From contig NZ_FNXY01000002.1 in assembly GCF_900108855.1 (NCBI RefSeq), positions 734,967-798,966 on the forward strand: a stretch of 64,000 bases of DNA. Direction: 5' to 3'. The notes under the pieces are model-generated. The model had not been told where the DNA came from, made no database searches, and saw only the letters and a list, made by a program, of their open reading frames with translations. The stretch comes from Dyadobacter koreensis. Lineage in GTDB: Bacteria; Bacteroidota; Bacteroidia; Cytophagales; Spirosomataceae. Of this stretch, positions 15,294-24,999 are shown in pieces. The translations under genes and the position numbers were made by a program. Position 1 is the stretch's first letter. Each line of letters opens with the position of its first letter.

Positions 15294-16421
15294 ATGAATC
15301 ATAAAAAAATAAGAGTTGGAATTGTTGGCCTGCAGGCAGGGAGGAGCTGGGCTGCGGTTTCGCATTTGCCCGCCCTTGGTCAATTAACTGACCAATATGA
15401 AATAACAGGTGTCGTAAATTCTAGCCTCGAGAGTTCGCGTGCAGCTGCCGAAGCTTGCGGAATTCCGTTGGCTTTCGGTAGCATTGAAGAAATGGCTTCA
15501 TCGGATGAAGTGGATTTGATTGTTGTGACAGTCCGGGTGCCACTGCACTACGATGCTGTCAGGATAATACTTTCGCATGGAAAGCATGTTTATTGCGAGT
15601 GGCCACTTGGGCGCACCCTGGCAGAAGCAGAAGAATTAGCGAATATGGCACGTGAAAGGTCACTGGTTGCTGTTGCAGGCACGCAAGCCCGCGTTTCTGT
15701 GGCGTTAAGCAAAGTGGCTGATCTGATTAACAACGATCTTATCGGTTCTATCTTGTCGAGCAGCATACGGGGGTGGGCAACTCCCTGGGGAGATACGATC
15801 AGCGATACAAAAAATGAGGAATACCTACGAAAAAAGCAGAATGGAGCTGATCTGCTGACAATTCCGTTTGCTCACACACTGGCAGCAGTCTGCGATATAT
15901 TAGGAGATATTAAGCATTTGTCCGCAGTAATTCACACACGGTATCCAAAAGTTAAAGCGCTTGACACCAGCAAGTTTATAGATGCTGACGCTCCTGATTT
16001 TATCTCGGTAATTGCAAGCCTAGGTAATGATGCCCCGCTTTCAATTAATTTTCAGGGCGGTCATCCGGTATATGGTGATGCTTTTATTTGGGAAATAGAA
16101 GGATCCAAAGGGAAAATTATTCTTAGAGCGGAGACCGGACATACTCAGATCGCTGATTTTACAATCAGCCATTATACTCCGTCAAGCAAGCATCCAGAGT
16201 CGATTAATGTAACTAACGCAGATGATCCCTTTGGTCCTCATACAAACGTCAGAGAAATGTACAACAGAATCGCTGACGATATTCAACTTGGAACTAGTTC
16301 AGCGCCTTCATTTGACGATGCTGTTATCCTGCACAAAATGATTGATGAGGCCCGTTTTTCTTCCACTCAAAGGCGATGGATAGTTCCATCGGCGCATAGC
16401 AGAAATCTGCCTGACGTATAA
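15294..16421 (+). CDS. Gfo/Idh/MocA family oxidoreductase
   Basis: The 375-residue protein starts with a Rossmann fold, RVGIVGLQAGRSWAAVSHLP (about residues 7-26), and has the family's E-K/W-P signature as VYCEWPLGRTLAEAEELA (about 101-118). A C-terminal mixed domain follows. It resembles the Gal80/galactose-dehydrogenase-like branch, where the usual EKP is EWP. The family carries out NAD(P)-dependent oxidation or reduction of sugars and other polyols; this branch also contains non-catalytic regulators. It is probably controlled by the divergent HxlR gene. The substrate is unknown. Confidence 0.88.
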   Translation: MNHKKIRVGIVGLQAGRSWAAVSHLPALGQLTDQYEITGVVNSSLESSRAAAEACGIPLAFGSIEEMASSDEVDLIVVTVRVPLHYDAVRIILSHGKHVYCEWPLGRTLAEAEELANMARERSLVAVAGTQARVSVALSKVADLINNDLIGSILSSSIRGWATPWGDTISDTKNEEYLRKKQNGADLLTIPFAHTLAAVCDILGDIKHLSAVIHTRYPKVKALDTSKFIDADAPDFISVIASLGNDAPLSINFQGGHPVYGDAFIWEIEGSKGKIILRAETGHTQIADFTISHYTPSSKHPESINVTNADDPFGPHTNVREMYNRIADDIQLGTSSAPSFDDAVILHKMIDEARFSSTQRRWIVPSAHSRNLPDV

Positions 16422-16651
16422 TTTTAAGTAGTATGATTGGCTACAAATAGTTTTTCTTTTTTTTGGTCGCTTCTGTCAATGCATATGAAGCAGCGACCTT
16501 AACTACGATACTTCGGACAGCCGTTTTGTACTAAATATGGTCGTTCGGTTTATCAATGTTCTGAGTCAAAGCCTTACTATCCTGCCTTTCCGGGATGAAA
16601 ATAAGGGTTATCCCGAATTAATGACACTTTGTTGGAGCAATCAAATTTTAT

Positions 16652-16690
16652 TGACATTTCCCTGTTAATAGAATCAATAGGGAAATGTCA
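16652..16690. repeat. Perfect 12-bp inverted repeat
   Basis: TGACATTTCCCT (16652-16663) and AGGGAAATGTCA (16679-16690) are exact reverse complements separated by 15 bases. Neither side has a strong T run, so it is not an obvious terminator. It overlaps the 3' end of the possible small gene. Confidence 0.7.
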
Positions 16691-16856
16691 GAAAAAAAGT
16701 TTGTTTACCGGGAAAGTTGGTTAGAAATTCTATCAAGAAATTAGCATCTTCTGAGTTATCATCACTTTTTGAATTGAGCGTTTTCCAGTCGTCAGTAATA
16801 GTCGTCTGTTCCGGATTGTTATTATCTGCATCCGGTATGCAAAGATTTTTTGACAT
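16674..16856 (-). CDS. Possible small acidic protein
   Basis: The frame encodes 60 residues beginning MSKNLCIPDADNNNPEQTTI, rich in Asn, Asp and Ser. There is no known motif, and no ribosome-binding site stands out. Its last codons lie in the arm of a perfect inverted repeat. It may be a chance frame. Confidence 0.25.
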   Translation of the reverse strand: MSKNLCIPDADNNNPEQTTITDDWKTLNSKSDDNSEDANFLIEFLTNFPGKQTFFLTFPY

Positions 16857-17016
16857 TTAAGTTCGGTAATCTTATTTAAACTGATGTCGAACCAGGCAAT
16901 AAGACTCTTGCAATGTTACTCCAATTGATTTAGTGCAAAAAAGAACTACTTTTTTATGTTTCCCCAAGTTTTCGGACTGATTCAAAAAAGTGAGCTTTTA
17001 TAGAATCATTAAAGCA

Positions 17017-17048
17017 AAAAGCTCCTTGGCGTGAGCTAAGGAGCTTTT
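17017..17048. terminator. Terminator downstream of tRNA-Leu
   Basis: AAAAGCTCCTT (17017-17027) pairs perfectly with AAGGAGCTTTT (17038-17048). On the minus strand it follows the tRNA by two bases and ends in a T tract. Confidence 0.8.
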
Positions 17049-17050
17049 GT

Positions 17051-17133
17051 ACCCGGAGCCGGAGTCGAACCGGCACGAGTGTAACCTCATTGGTGTTTGA
17101 GACCAACGCGTCTACCAATTCCGCCATCCGGGC
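17051..17133 (-). tRNA. tRNA-Leu (anticodon CAA)
   Basis: On the minus strand the 83-base gene folds as a class II tRNA: acceptor GCCCGGA with TCCGGGT, D-arm GGCGGAATTGGTAGAC, anticodon stem TTGGT/ACCAA with loop CTCAAAC (anticodon CAA, reading UUG), a long variable arm, and a T-arm with GGTTCGACTCC. The 3' CCA is not encoded. A terminator follows immediately. Confidence 0.95.
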
Positions 17134-17215
17134 ATTGTGTTGTGTTGGGAGTGCAAAAGTAGCGAGAAAATTAGCTTATCCAAATTTTACTGATGAAATA
17201 TTTTAATAATTTTTT

Positions 17216-18460
17216 TCATTCGTAGCGAAGCGCTTCGATAGGGTCTAAGCGTGAGGCTTTTATGGCTGGATAAATTCCGGAAAGTACACCAACAATTACG
17301 CAGACCGCAATTCCCAACGCCATCCAAAGCCATGGAATTACAAAAGAACTGCCCGCACTGATCGAATTCGAGATTACATTTCCGATGATAATTCCCAGAA
17401 ACAAACCCGCAATTCCACCGATTATACAGACTACGATGGCTTCAATCAGGAACTGAAAACGGATTACACTTGGCGTTGCTCCCAACGATTTTCGGATACC
17501 GATTTCCCTCGTACGTTCGGTTACGGATACGAGCATAATATTCATCAGGGCGATAGAAGCACCAAGCAATGTAATGATACCAATTCCAAAACCACCGATT
17601 CTCAGATATCCCGAAATATTCTCAAAATCTTTTGCCATCGCATCAGCTCGTTCAACCACAAAAGAGTCTTCATTGCCTAATTTATCACCACGAATTCGGC
17701 GCATCAGTCCTCTGGCTTCTTCCAAGATCAGTTCGCCGTCAGAAATGCTCGGGGCCGACGCGGTGATATTATACGTCAGCGCGCGATTCGCTGCAAGTCC
17801 GCGCCCACTGGCCAAAGGGATGATAATGATGCGGTCGGAATCTGTGCCTCCGCCTAGCGAGCCTTTTTTTTGAAGGACGCCGATGATTTTATATTTTGAG
17901 CCCATGAACGTAATTTCTTTGTTGACCGGATCAAGCTGGTCAAAAAGATTTCTCGCAATTTCCTGTCCCAGTACGGCTACATTCAGGGAATTTTCAAGGT
18001 CATTTTTATTCAGATTTCTTCCAAAATCCATCTTGTATCCGTTAATCGCAAGATATTGTTCATCCGCGCCGATGACTGAGCTGTTTGGATTTGTTTTTTT
18101 CGAGCGATAGTTGGCCTGAACGGCACCGCCGATGTTGGCCGACAAGGATACGGTCGCCTGGAATTCATTCCGAAAACGATCCGCAAATTCGCTTGCTTCG
18201 TGATAGTCAATAACCGGGTAACGCTTTTCTCTTCGGCCTCCCGAACGAAAATTATTTTGCTCACGATTTTGTACAGTAAAAGTGTTTGCACCCAGATCAG
18301 CAAAACTGCTGTTTACAGAATTTTGGATACCTTCAATCGCGGTCAGAATACCGACAAGCGAAGTGATCCCGATCGCGATAATCAGTGCAGTGAGTACGGT
18401 ACGCAGTAAATTAGACTGAATGGAACGCAGGCCTTCGTCTACATTTTCTTTAATATTCAT
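17216..18460 (-). CDS. MacB/FtsX-type ABC transporter permease
   Basis: The 414-residue protein has the MacB layout: an N-terminal membrane segment ([20 protein letters not shown], about residues 18-37), a periplasmic domain of about 230 residues, and three C-terminal membrane segments of the FtsX domain. These carry the signature [20 protein letters not shown] and end in [16 protein letters not shown]. Such permeases work with a LolD/MacB-type ATPase in export or lipoprotein release. No ATPase is adjacent on this strand; one lies at 22876 on the other strand. A GGRREKR basic stretch in the periplasmic part is unremarkable. Confidence 0.88.
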   Translation of the reverse strand: MNIKENVDEGLRSIQSNLLRTVLTALIIAIGITSLVGILTAIEGIQNSVNSSFADLGANTFTVQNREQNNFRSGGRREKRYPVIDYHEASEFADRFRNEFQATVSLSANIGGAVQANYRSKKTNPNSSVIGADEQYLAINGYKMDFGRNLNKNDLENSLNVAVLGQEIARNLFDQLDPVNKEITFMGSKYKIIGVLQKKGSLGGGTDSDRIIIIPLASGRGLAANRALTYNITASAPSISDGELILEEARGLMRRIRGDKLGNEDSFVVERADAMAKDFENISGYLRIGGFGIGIITLLGASIALMNIMLVSVTERTREIGIRKSLGATPSVIRFQFLIEAIVVCIIGGIAGLFLGIIIGNVISNSISAGSSFVIPWLWMALGIAVCVIVGVLSGIYPAIKASRLDPIEALRYE

Positions 18461-18679
18461 TGTATAATGATGCTTTACGTGCCATATTTAATAAAATTAC
18501 ATTTATTAAGGCAAAAAATGCGCTTTGATAAGTGTATCTTTCGTTATAGTCGGAGGAAAAACTTTTCATTTAGTAACCTGAAAATTAGTATCTCCTGAAT
18601 TTTGTATGGTTACAGAAAGTCTTTAAACCTTGGTTTCAGGATAAAGAAGTTCTGTTTTTATCAATTTGTAAAGCTGCAC

Positions 18680-19966
18680 ATGATGCGTGAAAGAATCAAA
18701 CCAATGGTACGGCTCTTTGCTCCGTTTATCATTTTTTTAGCGATTTCTGCCCAAAGTCTAGGCAACAGGCTGTTGATTCCAATGGATGAATCGCAGAAAA
18801 ATCATTTAAAAGCATATGGCATAGCCTATTGGATACTGAAAAGCTACGAAATGGAGATGGACTGGCTTTTGAATTATCGCGGGGGAAGTTTTATGGTGGC
18901 TTACAACCAGCAGTTTGCTTCTGAAATGACGGTTCGAGGTGTAAGTTTTGAAGTAATTTCGGACGGACAAGCCGGACAAATATTGAATCAGATCAGCGCG
19001 GAGGATGTTAATATGGACGCCGTAAAATTACAGAAAGCACCTCGGGTTGCCGTGTATTCCCCAAAATCAAAATTGCCTTGGGACGATGCCGTGACGCTGG
19101 TACTGACCTATGCAGAAATTCCTTACGATGTTGTTTACGATGACGAAGTTTTAGGCGGAAAACTGCCGGAATATGATTGGTTGCATTTACACCACGAAGA
19201 TTTTACCGGTCAATTTGGTAAGTTTTTTCAATATAAAGATTATCCCTGGTATCGCGAACAGAAACGGGAAGCAGAGGGAGTTGCCGAGAAATTTCAATAT
19301 GCTAATGTGCCGGCGATGAAACTGGCTGTAGCAAAAAAAATATCCGAATTCGTTTCGGGTGGTGGATATATGTTTGCGATGTGTAATGCCACAGATACTT
19401 TCGATATCGCACTGGCGGCTGAGGGAGTGGATATTGTGGAAGCGATGTACGATGGAACTCCGGCCGATCCGACTGCAAATTCCAAGCTTAATTATGGCAA
19501 CACATTTGCTTTTCAGAACTTCAAAACGATTCCTTATCCTTATGAAATTGAGTTTTCTGATATCGACAATCAGCCGGATGAACGCGGACTTACTGAACCT
19601 AATGATTTTTTCTCATTGTTTCAGTTTTCGGCAAAATGGGATCCGGTTCCAAGTATGCTGACTCAAAACCATCAGACTATCATCAAAGGCTTTTTAGGAC
19701 AAACAACTGCTTTTAAAAACCGTTTTGTGAAACCGGAAGTCGTCATTCTGGCCGAAAATAAATCCGCTGGCGAAGCAAGATATATTCATAGTACACACGG
19801 AAAAGGCTTTTTCACTTTCTATGGCGGACATGATCCTGAAGATTATCAGCATCGGGTGGGAGAGGAACCAACGGACCTTAATCTGCATCCGAATTCAGCC
19901 GGATATCGCCTTATTTTAAACAATATCCTTTTTCCTGCTGCGAAAAAGAAAAAAATGAAAACCTGA
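18680..19966 (+). CDS. Secreted protein of the family often labelled asparagine synthetase B
   Basis: The start is uncertain: Met at 18680, 18683 or 18704 all precede a signal peptide (MVRLFAPFIIFLAISAQS). The mature protein opens with RLLIPMDESQKNHLKAYGIA, a hallmark of a Bacteroidota family often labelled asparagine synthetase B. I see none of the N-terminal Cys or the PP-loop of true asparagine synthetases. The central region (ISEFVSGGGYMFAMCNATDT) resembles a class I glutamine-amidotransferase-like or DUF4159-type fold, and FTFYGGHDPEDY supports that. It is probably periplasmic with an unknown role. A strong terminator ends the gene before the adaptor at 20137. Confidence 0.65.
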   Translation: MMRERIKPMVRLFAPFIIFLAISAQSLGNRLLIPMDESQKNHLKAYGIAYWILKSYEMEMDWLLNYRGGSFMVAYNQQFASEMTVRGVSFEVISDGQAGQILNQISAEDVNMDAVKLQKAPRVAVYSPKSKLPWDDAVTLVLTYAEIPYDVVYDDEVLGGKLPEYDWLHLHHEDFTGQFGKFFQYKDYPWYREQKREAEGVAEKFQYANVPAMKLAVAKKISEFVSGGGYMFAMCNATDTFDIALAAEGVDIVEAMYDGTPADPTANSKLNYGNTFAFQNFKTIPYPYEIEFSDIDNQPDERGLTEPNDFFSLFQFSAKWDPVPSMLTQNHQTIIKGFLGQTTAFKNRFVKPEVVILAENKSAGEARYIHSTHGKGFFTFYGGHDPEDYQHRVGEEPTDLNLHPNSAGYRLILNNILFPAAKKKKMKT

Positions 19967-19990
19967 GAATCTGTTTGTTCGTAAACACAC

Positions 19991-20020
19991 AAGCCGTGCG
20001 ATTTCGCACGGCTTTTTCTT
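19991..20020 (+). terminator. Strong terminator
   Basis: AAGCCGTGCG (19991-20000) pairs with CGCACGGCTT (20005-20014) across an ATTT loop, followed by T-rich sequence. Confidence 0.9.
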
Positions 20021-20136
20021 TGTATAAATTATTCAAGTTTCTGATTATCAAATATTTAATTTTTGGCATAATGTTGTGAATAAAAGACATAGTTAGCCGT
20101 GAAAATGGAATAGACTATATCTAAAATTTACAAAAA

Positions 20137-21381
20137 ATGGATCGGGAAGTTGAACCGGAATATGTTAAAAAACAACAAAAACGCAGGTGGATTATCGGAG
20201 CTTCCGTTGTGGTCATATTATTTCTCGGTGTTTACTTTCTGAGAAAATCTTTACAGGGAACCATGGAAGCCTCTCGTGTCAGAACAGCCGTTGTGGAAAT
20301 TGGAGATGTGGAAAATACGCTTACTGCCTCGGGTGAAATCATTCCTGCCTACGAACAGATCATTACCAGTCCGATTCGTGCCAGTATCCGCCGGATCCTG
20401 ATCACGCCAGGAACACCTGTGGAGCCTGGGCAGGCGATTGTCGATCTGGATAAATCTTTGACGGAAATTGAATCTGAGCGGTATAAGGATCAGCTTGAAT
20501 TAAAACGGAACAGTATTGAACAACTGCGGATGAAGCTGAATAAAAATCTTTTCGACGCAGAGATCAATGATAAAATCAAGTCGCTGAATATCAACAAACT
20601 TCGTGCCGATTTTGAGGATGCAAGACGTTTGCAAAAAATCGGTGGTGGAACCGGAGAAGATATAACCCGTGCCGAAAATGCCCTGAAAATTGCCGAGCTT
20701 GAAAAAAAACAACTGGAAAATGACCTCTCCTACAACCGCGAGTCGATGGGAGCAAGTTTAAAAGAAACTGAACTTGGCGCGCAGATTGAAGGAAATAATT
20801 TAAAAGAGTTACAGCATAAGCTGAAAATGGCAGATATCGTCGCGGACCGTAAAGGTGTGTTGACCTGGGTAAATGAAAATATCGGCTCGGCAGTAAGTGA
20901 GGGCGAAATGCTGGCGAAAGTGGCCGATCTGGGAAGCTTCCGGATCGATGGATCGTGTTCAGACGTATACTCGGATCAGGTGAAAACAGGTTTGCCAGTG
21001 ATCGTTAAAATGAATGAAACTAGTTTTCGCGGTATGATAACGCAGGTAAGACCTTCTATCAAAAACGGCATCATTGAATTTGTTGTGCAGCTGGATAATT
21101 CGAAAAATGAATCACTTCGGCCCAATATGAAAGTGGAGGTTTTTATCGTGACGGATCGAAGCCTTAAAACCTTACGTGTCACAAACGGTCCGACTTTTAA
21201 TGGAAAAAGAAAACAATTTGTCTATGTCCTGAAAAATGGGATCGCTTATCGGCGTGAAGTCGAAGTAGGTTTATCAAACTTCGATTATGTGGAAATAAAA
21301 AGCGGGCTAAAAAAAGGTGAGTATGTTGTACTGACCGACATGAGCCAATATGAAAATATGGAAGAAATCTCAATTCAATAG
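20137..21381 (+). CDS. Periplasmic adaptor (HlyD/MacA family)
   Basis: The 414-residue protein has an N-terminal membrane anchor (RRWIIGASVVVILFLGVYFL, about residues 14-33), a lipoyl-like half-motif ending in ILITPGTPVEPGQAIVDLD (about 89-107), a long coiled coil (about 110-215), the second lipoyl half (ADRKGVLTWVNENIGSAVSE) and beta-barrel domains. It links the inner-membrane ABC transporter to TolC. The TolC-type gene starts eight bases after its stop, and the ATPase follows, making a MacA-TolC-MacB-like operon. Confidence 0.9.
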   Translation: MDREVEPEYVKKQQKRRWIIGASVVVILFLGVYFLRKSLQGTMEASRVRTAVVEIGDVENTLTASGEIIPAYEQIITSPIRASIRRILITPGTPVEPGQAIVDLDKSLTEIESERYKDQLELKRNSIEQLRMKLNKNLFDAEINDKIKSLNINKLRADFEDARRLQKIGGGTGEDITRAENALKIAELEKKQLENDLSYNRESMGASLKETELGAQIEGNNLKELQHKLKMADIVADRKGVLTWVNENIGSAVSEGEMLAKVADLGSFRIDGSCSDVYSDQVKTGLPVIVKMNETSFRGMITQVRPSIKNGIIEFVVQLDNSKNESLRPNMKVEVFIVTDRSLKTLRVTNGPTFNGKRKQFVYVLKNGIAYRREVEVGLSNFDYVEIKSGLKKGEYVVLTDMSQYENMEEISIQ

Positions 21382-21388
21382 CAGCGAT

Positions 21389-22831
21389 ATGAGATATTTA
21401 TATTTCTTCTTTTTTGTATTGGCAAGCTTTGTAGCCAAAGCACAAACGCAGCGATTGTCATTGTCCGAAGTTGTTAATCAGGCACGGCAGCAATCCGTTG
21501 CCTCGAAACAGGCCGTCACGTTGAAAAAAACAAATTTCTGGCAATACCGGTCTTTTCTGGCCGATTTTAAACCGCAACTGAGTTTGAATGGAACGGTTCC
21601 CGGCTTCACAAATTCATACATTCAGGTTGTCCAGCCAGATGGGACGGTTTCGTTCCAGTCGGTTTCCTATAATAATTCGGTTTTAAATTTAGCCTTGGAA
21701 CAAAAAATAGCTCCGACGGGCGGGACAATTTATGTGCAGCAGCAAATGCAGCGTTTCGACGATTTTGCCGGCGATGCAACGCGTTATAATGGTATTCCTT
21801 TTGAATTCGGTATCACGCAGCCTCTTTTTCGATTTAACAAAATGAAGTGGGATCGAAAAATCGAACCGCTTAAATTTCAGGAAGGAAATCAGAAATATAT
21901 CGGCGATATGGAGCAGGTTGCGCTGGATGCAACGGGTCTTTATTTTGACCTGCTGGTTGCCCAGGTGAATTTACAGATCGCTGAGAAAAACCGAAGTAAC
22001 AACGATACACTTTACAAAATTGCCGGGCACAAACTGGAATTGGGGAAGATTTCGCAAAACGATTTATTACAGCTTCAAATGGGTTTGCTGACTGCACAAA
22101 AAGATCTGGCTTCGGCGCAGCAATCGGCGGCGGTATCGACATTGAAGTTAAAAATGTTTTTGAGCTCGCGGGATGAAAGGGAATTTGAACTGGAAATTCC
22201 CAAAGCGCTGGACGAATTCCAGGTCGATCCGCAAAAAGCACTTGACGAAGCGTTCGCTAACCGTTCGGATGCAACCACATTTCGGAGAAAACTGCTTGAA
22301 GCAGAACGTGATGTTGTTTCGGCGAAGAAGGAAAATGGCCTGAACGCGTCATTAAATGCGACTTTCGGTTTGTCTAATCAGGGACCGAGGCCGAAAGATA
22401 TTTACGTCAAACCGCAGGATCGTGAGTTTGTGGAGTTACAGTTTACTTTACCGATTATGACCTGGGGAAGAAATAAGGCAAGAACAGAAGTAGCCAGAGC
22501 AAATCAGGAATTTGCGCAGCAATCGGTCGAGCAGGATAAACTTACCTTTGAGCAGGAAATTTTTACGCAGGTAACACTTTTACAGATGCTCCAAAAGCAG
22601 GTAAAACTAACGAATCTCGCAGATCAAATTGCAGCCAACCGGTATCAGATTGCACAGGACCGTTTTATATTGAGTAATCTGAGCGTTACGGATCTGGGTA
22701 TCGCCATGCAGGAAAAGGACAGAGCAAAACGGGACTATATTCTAGCTCTGCGTGATTACTGGCAGACCTACTATACCTTGCGCCTGCTGACCTTATACGA
22801 TTTCGAAAAAGACCATAAGATTAACTATTAG
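21389..22831 (+). CDS. TolC family outer-membrane efflux protein
   Basis: Started at 21389, the 480-residue protein has a signal peptide (MRYLYFFFFVLASFVAKAQT). Two repeats of helical hairpin and short beta strands typical of OEP domains follow, with LSLSEVVNQARQQS at the N-terminus and RDYWQTYYTLRLLTLYDF at the end. It would form the trimeric outer-membrane tunnel for the adaptor encoded eight bases upstream. Long Gln- and Glu-rich helices (about residues 170-260 and 370-440) match the periplasmic barrel. Confidence 0.88.
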   Translation: MRYLYFFFFVLASFVAKAQTQRLSLSEVVNQARQQSVASKQAVTLKKTNFWQYRSFLADFKPQLSLNGTVPGFTNSYIQVVQPDGTVSFQSVSYNNSVLNLALEQKIAPTGGTIYVQQQMQRFDDFAGDATRYNGIPFEFGITQPLFRFNKMKWDRKIEPLKFQEGNQKYIGDMEQVALDATGLYFDLLVAQVNLQIAEKNRSNNDTLYKIAGHKLELGKISQNDLLQLQMGLLTAQKDLASAQQSAAVSTLKLKMFLSSRDEREFELEIPKALDEFQVDPQKALDEAFANRSDATTFRRKLLEAERDVVSAKKENGLNASLNATFGLSNQGPRPKDIYVKPQDREFVELQFTLPIMTWGRNKARTEVARANQEFAQQSVEQDKLTFEQEIFTQVTLLQMLQKQVKLTNLADQIAANRYQIAQDRFILSNLSVTDLGIAMQEKDRAKRDYILALRDYWQTYYTLRLLTLYDFEKDHKINY

Positions 22832-22875
22832 CCATAAATATCATATTATTAACTTTTTATCTCATTAGCAAAGCC

Positions 22876-23538
22876 ATGATAAAACTTCAAAATGTTGAGA
22901 AGATTTACCGCACCAGTTCAATAGAAACTCTCGCGCTGAACAACATCAATCTAAATGTAAAAAAAGGAGAATTTGTATCGATCATGGGGCCCTCAGGGTG
23001 CGGAAAAAGTACGCTGCTCAATATCATCGGTTTGCTTGATGCCCCCTCCAAGGGGATCATCGAACTTGACGGGCAAAAGGTTGAGACTTACCACGACAAA
23101 GCCATTGCACCGTTAAGGAATAAAATGCTGGGTTTCATATTTCAAAGCTTTCATTTGATCAATGACCTTTCGGTGATCGATAATGTTGAAATCCCTCTTT
23201 TATACCGCTCTACAACCGCGAGACAAAGACGGGAACTTGCTGAGGAAGCGCTTGAAAAAGTAGGTCTGTCCAACCGGATGAAACATTTTCCCAAGCAATT
23301 GTCGGGTGGACAAAAGCAGCGCGTTGCCATTGCCAGAGCGATCGTGGGAAAACCGGAAATAATTCTGGCCGATGAACCAACCGGAAATCTTGATAGCGCG
23401 ATGGGTAACGAGATCATCAATATTTTACAGTCTCTGAATGAAAATGGCGCAACGATTGTCATGGTAACCCACGACGACGCAATGGCGAAAAGAACACATC
23501 GGCTTATCAGATTATTCGACGGAACGCAGGTGCTTTAA
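22876..23538 (+). CDS. ABC transporter ATP-binding protein (LolD/MacB type)
   Basis: The 220-residue ATPase has Walker A GPSGCGKST (about residues 39-47), a Q-loop in FIFQSFHL, the signature LSGGQKQRVAIARAI (about 141-155), Walker B IILADEPTGNLD (about 161-172) and the switch His in VMVTHDD. It belongs to the MacB/LolD/FtsE class that drives FtsX-type permeases. It lies 44 bases after the TolC gene and 213 bases before two permease genes, which are its likely partners. Confidence 0.93.
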   Translation: MIKLQNVEKIYRTSSIETLALNNINLNVKKGEFVSIMGPSGCGKSTLLNIIGLLDAPSKGIIELDGQKVETYHDKAIAPLRNKMLGFIFQSFHLINDLSVIDNVEIPLLYRSTTARQRRELAEEALEKVGLSNRMKHFPKQLSGGQKQRVAIARAIVGKPEIILADEPTGNLDSAMGNEIINILQSLNENGATIVMVTHDDAMAKRTHRLIRLFDGTQVL

Positions 23539-23540
23539 TT

Positions 23541-23743
23541 TTGAATGATAGTGAGTGACACAATGGGTTGATAGATGAGACATTTTACCTAAATCAACGA
23601 CTCAATAATTCTGATATCAAAACTCGATGATGTCTATAATCCGAGATCTCGACACATTCTATCACTCACTTTATCATTCAAATTAATAACGCCTAAAAAT
23701 CGGCATCCCGCCACATTCTATCATTCACTCTGTCATTAAAATT
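23541..23743. repeat. Imperfect direct and inverted repeats
   Basis: A motif CACATTCTATCACTCACT at 23653-23670 recurs with changes as CACATTCTATCATTCACT at 23712-23729; both are followed by a T/C-rich TATCATT or GTCATT. The start of the gap (GAATGATAGTGAGTGACA, 23543-23560) is an approximate reverse complement of the same motif. A further related stretch, CTATCATTCACTCATA, occurs at 25023-25038 between the two permeases. Confidence 0.55.
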
Positions 23744-23751
23744 CGCCAGTC

Positions 23752-24999
23752 ATGCTCGCTAACTATATTAAAATCGCCTGGAAGGTTTTGCTTCGGCATC
23801 CTTTCTATACCTTCATCACGCTGTTTGGTATCAGTCTGACACTTACCGTATTGATGCTCTTGACATCGTTTCTGGATCATTTAATTGGAGCGCATTATCC
23901 CGAGACAAAAAGAAACAGGACACTTTACATTGAAAGAATTGTTATGCAGGATTCTGCCCGGCAATCGATGATGTCCAATTCTATGAGTTTTAAATTCCTG
24001 ACGGATTATGCCAAAACCGTTAAAGCGGCTGAGAGGGTCACAATTTTTTCATACTTCAACGGATCAAACGCATACGTAGGCTCTCGGAAAATCAAGCTGA
24101 ACATCACTTTTTCTGACGCAGATTTCTGGCGGGTTTCCGATTTTAAATTTATCGAAGGGAAGCCTTACAACGAACAAAATATTGCAAATGGCGACTATGT
24201 GGCAGTGATCACGGACGACTTTAAAAAGCACTATTTTGCAAATTCAGATGAGCCGGTCATTGGTAAAAATGTAGAAATTGAAAGTATTAATTATAAAGTT
24301 ATAGGGGTTGTAAAAGGTAGTCCAATAACGCGACCGTTTACCCATGCGGATGTTTATTTTCCCTATACTGCGCCTAAAAGTAATTACCAGAATAGTGGTA
24401 TGGTAGGTAACTTTATAGCAATGGTTTTGGCAAAAGATCCCTCAGAACTGAAAGCAGTTCAAAGCGAATTTCAGAGTAATATCGCAAAAATTCCATTGCC
24501 GGGTAATCAGGGAGGTTTTAAATATAATATACTCGAAGTAAGAAGTGATCCTTATCTGATAAACTTTTTAACTGCGATTTTGCATGGAGGACCCGGTTTA
24601 AGAAATATCTTTTACGGAGTCATAGGGTTTGTTATGCTGATGGTAATGGGGCTTCCTGCCATAAATCTTGTTAATCTGAATGTGGGGCGCATACTCGAAA
24701 GGTCATCAGAAATTGGTGTAAGAAAGGCTTTCGGAGCTCCTGTGAAGACGCTTATGTGGCAATTCATCGTGGAGAATATTTTTATCACATTTATCGGCGG
24801 AGGGATTGCCCTAATACTGACCTATATTTTAATTCAGATTATCAATACGAGTGGCTGGATTGCTTACGCTGACCTGACAATTAACTTTAAGGTTTTTTTA
24901 GTCAGCATCGTAGTATGCCTTGTTTTTGGATTACTATCCGGGGTTTTACCTGCCTTACGCATGTCAAAACTCAGCATCATAGATGCTCTTAAATCATAA
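23752..24999 (+). CDS. MacB/FtsX-type permease 1
   Basis: The 415-residue protein has one N-terminal membrane segment (FYTFITLFGISLTLTVLMLL), a periplasmic domain of about 230 residues and three C-terminal membrane helices, with the FtsX signature ERSSEIGVRKAFGAPVKTLM (about residues 315-334) and a SKLSIIDALKS end. It presumably pairs with the ATPase at 22876 and with permease 2, whose start is 57 bases downstream, as a heterodimeric MacB-like exporter. Confidence 0.88.
   Translation: MLANYIKIAWKVLLRHPFYTFITLFGISLTLTVLMLLTSFLDHLIGAHYPETKRNRTLYIERIVMQDSARQSMMSNSMSFKFLTDYAKTVKAAERVTIFSYFNGSNAYVGSRKIKLNITFSDADFWRVSDFKFIEGKPYNEQNIANGDYVAVITDDFKKHYFANSDEPVIGKNVEIESINYKVIGVVKGSPITRPFTHADVYFPYTAPKSNYQNSGMVGNFIAMVLAKDPSELKAVQSEFQSNIAKIPLPGNQGGFKYNILEVRSDPYLINFLTAILHGGPGLRNIFYGVIGFVMLMVMGLPAINLVNLNVGRILERSSEIGVRKAFGAPVKTLMWQFIVENIFITFIGGGIALILTYILIQIINTSGWIAYADLTINFKVFLVSIVVCLVFGLLSGVLPALRMSKLSIIDALKS

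Larger units (their letters stand above)
16422..17050. other. Long gap with hairpins before the tRNA
   Basis: This stretch of more than 600 bases holds a possible small gene (16674-16856), a perfect 12-base-pair inverted repeat (16652-16690), a shorter hairpin with GGTCGCT and AGCGACC arms near 16469-16500, and the tRNA terminator at 17017-17048. No larger gene is visible. Confidence 0.5.

Noticed and set aside
16469..16500. GGTCGCT/AGCGACC hairpin as a terminator of the oxidoreductase gene
   Set aside because: The T run lies before the stem on the plus strand and no T run follows it, so it is not a typical terminator.
20064..20078. TGGCATAATGTTGTG upstream of the adaptor gene as a sigma-54 promoter
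   Set aside because: The GG and the second element are one base too close and the GC of TTGC is absent, so it does not meet the GG-N10-GC rule.
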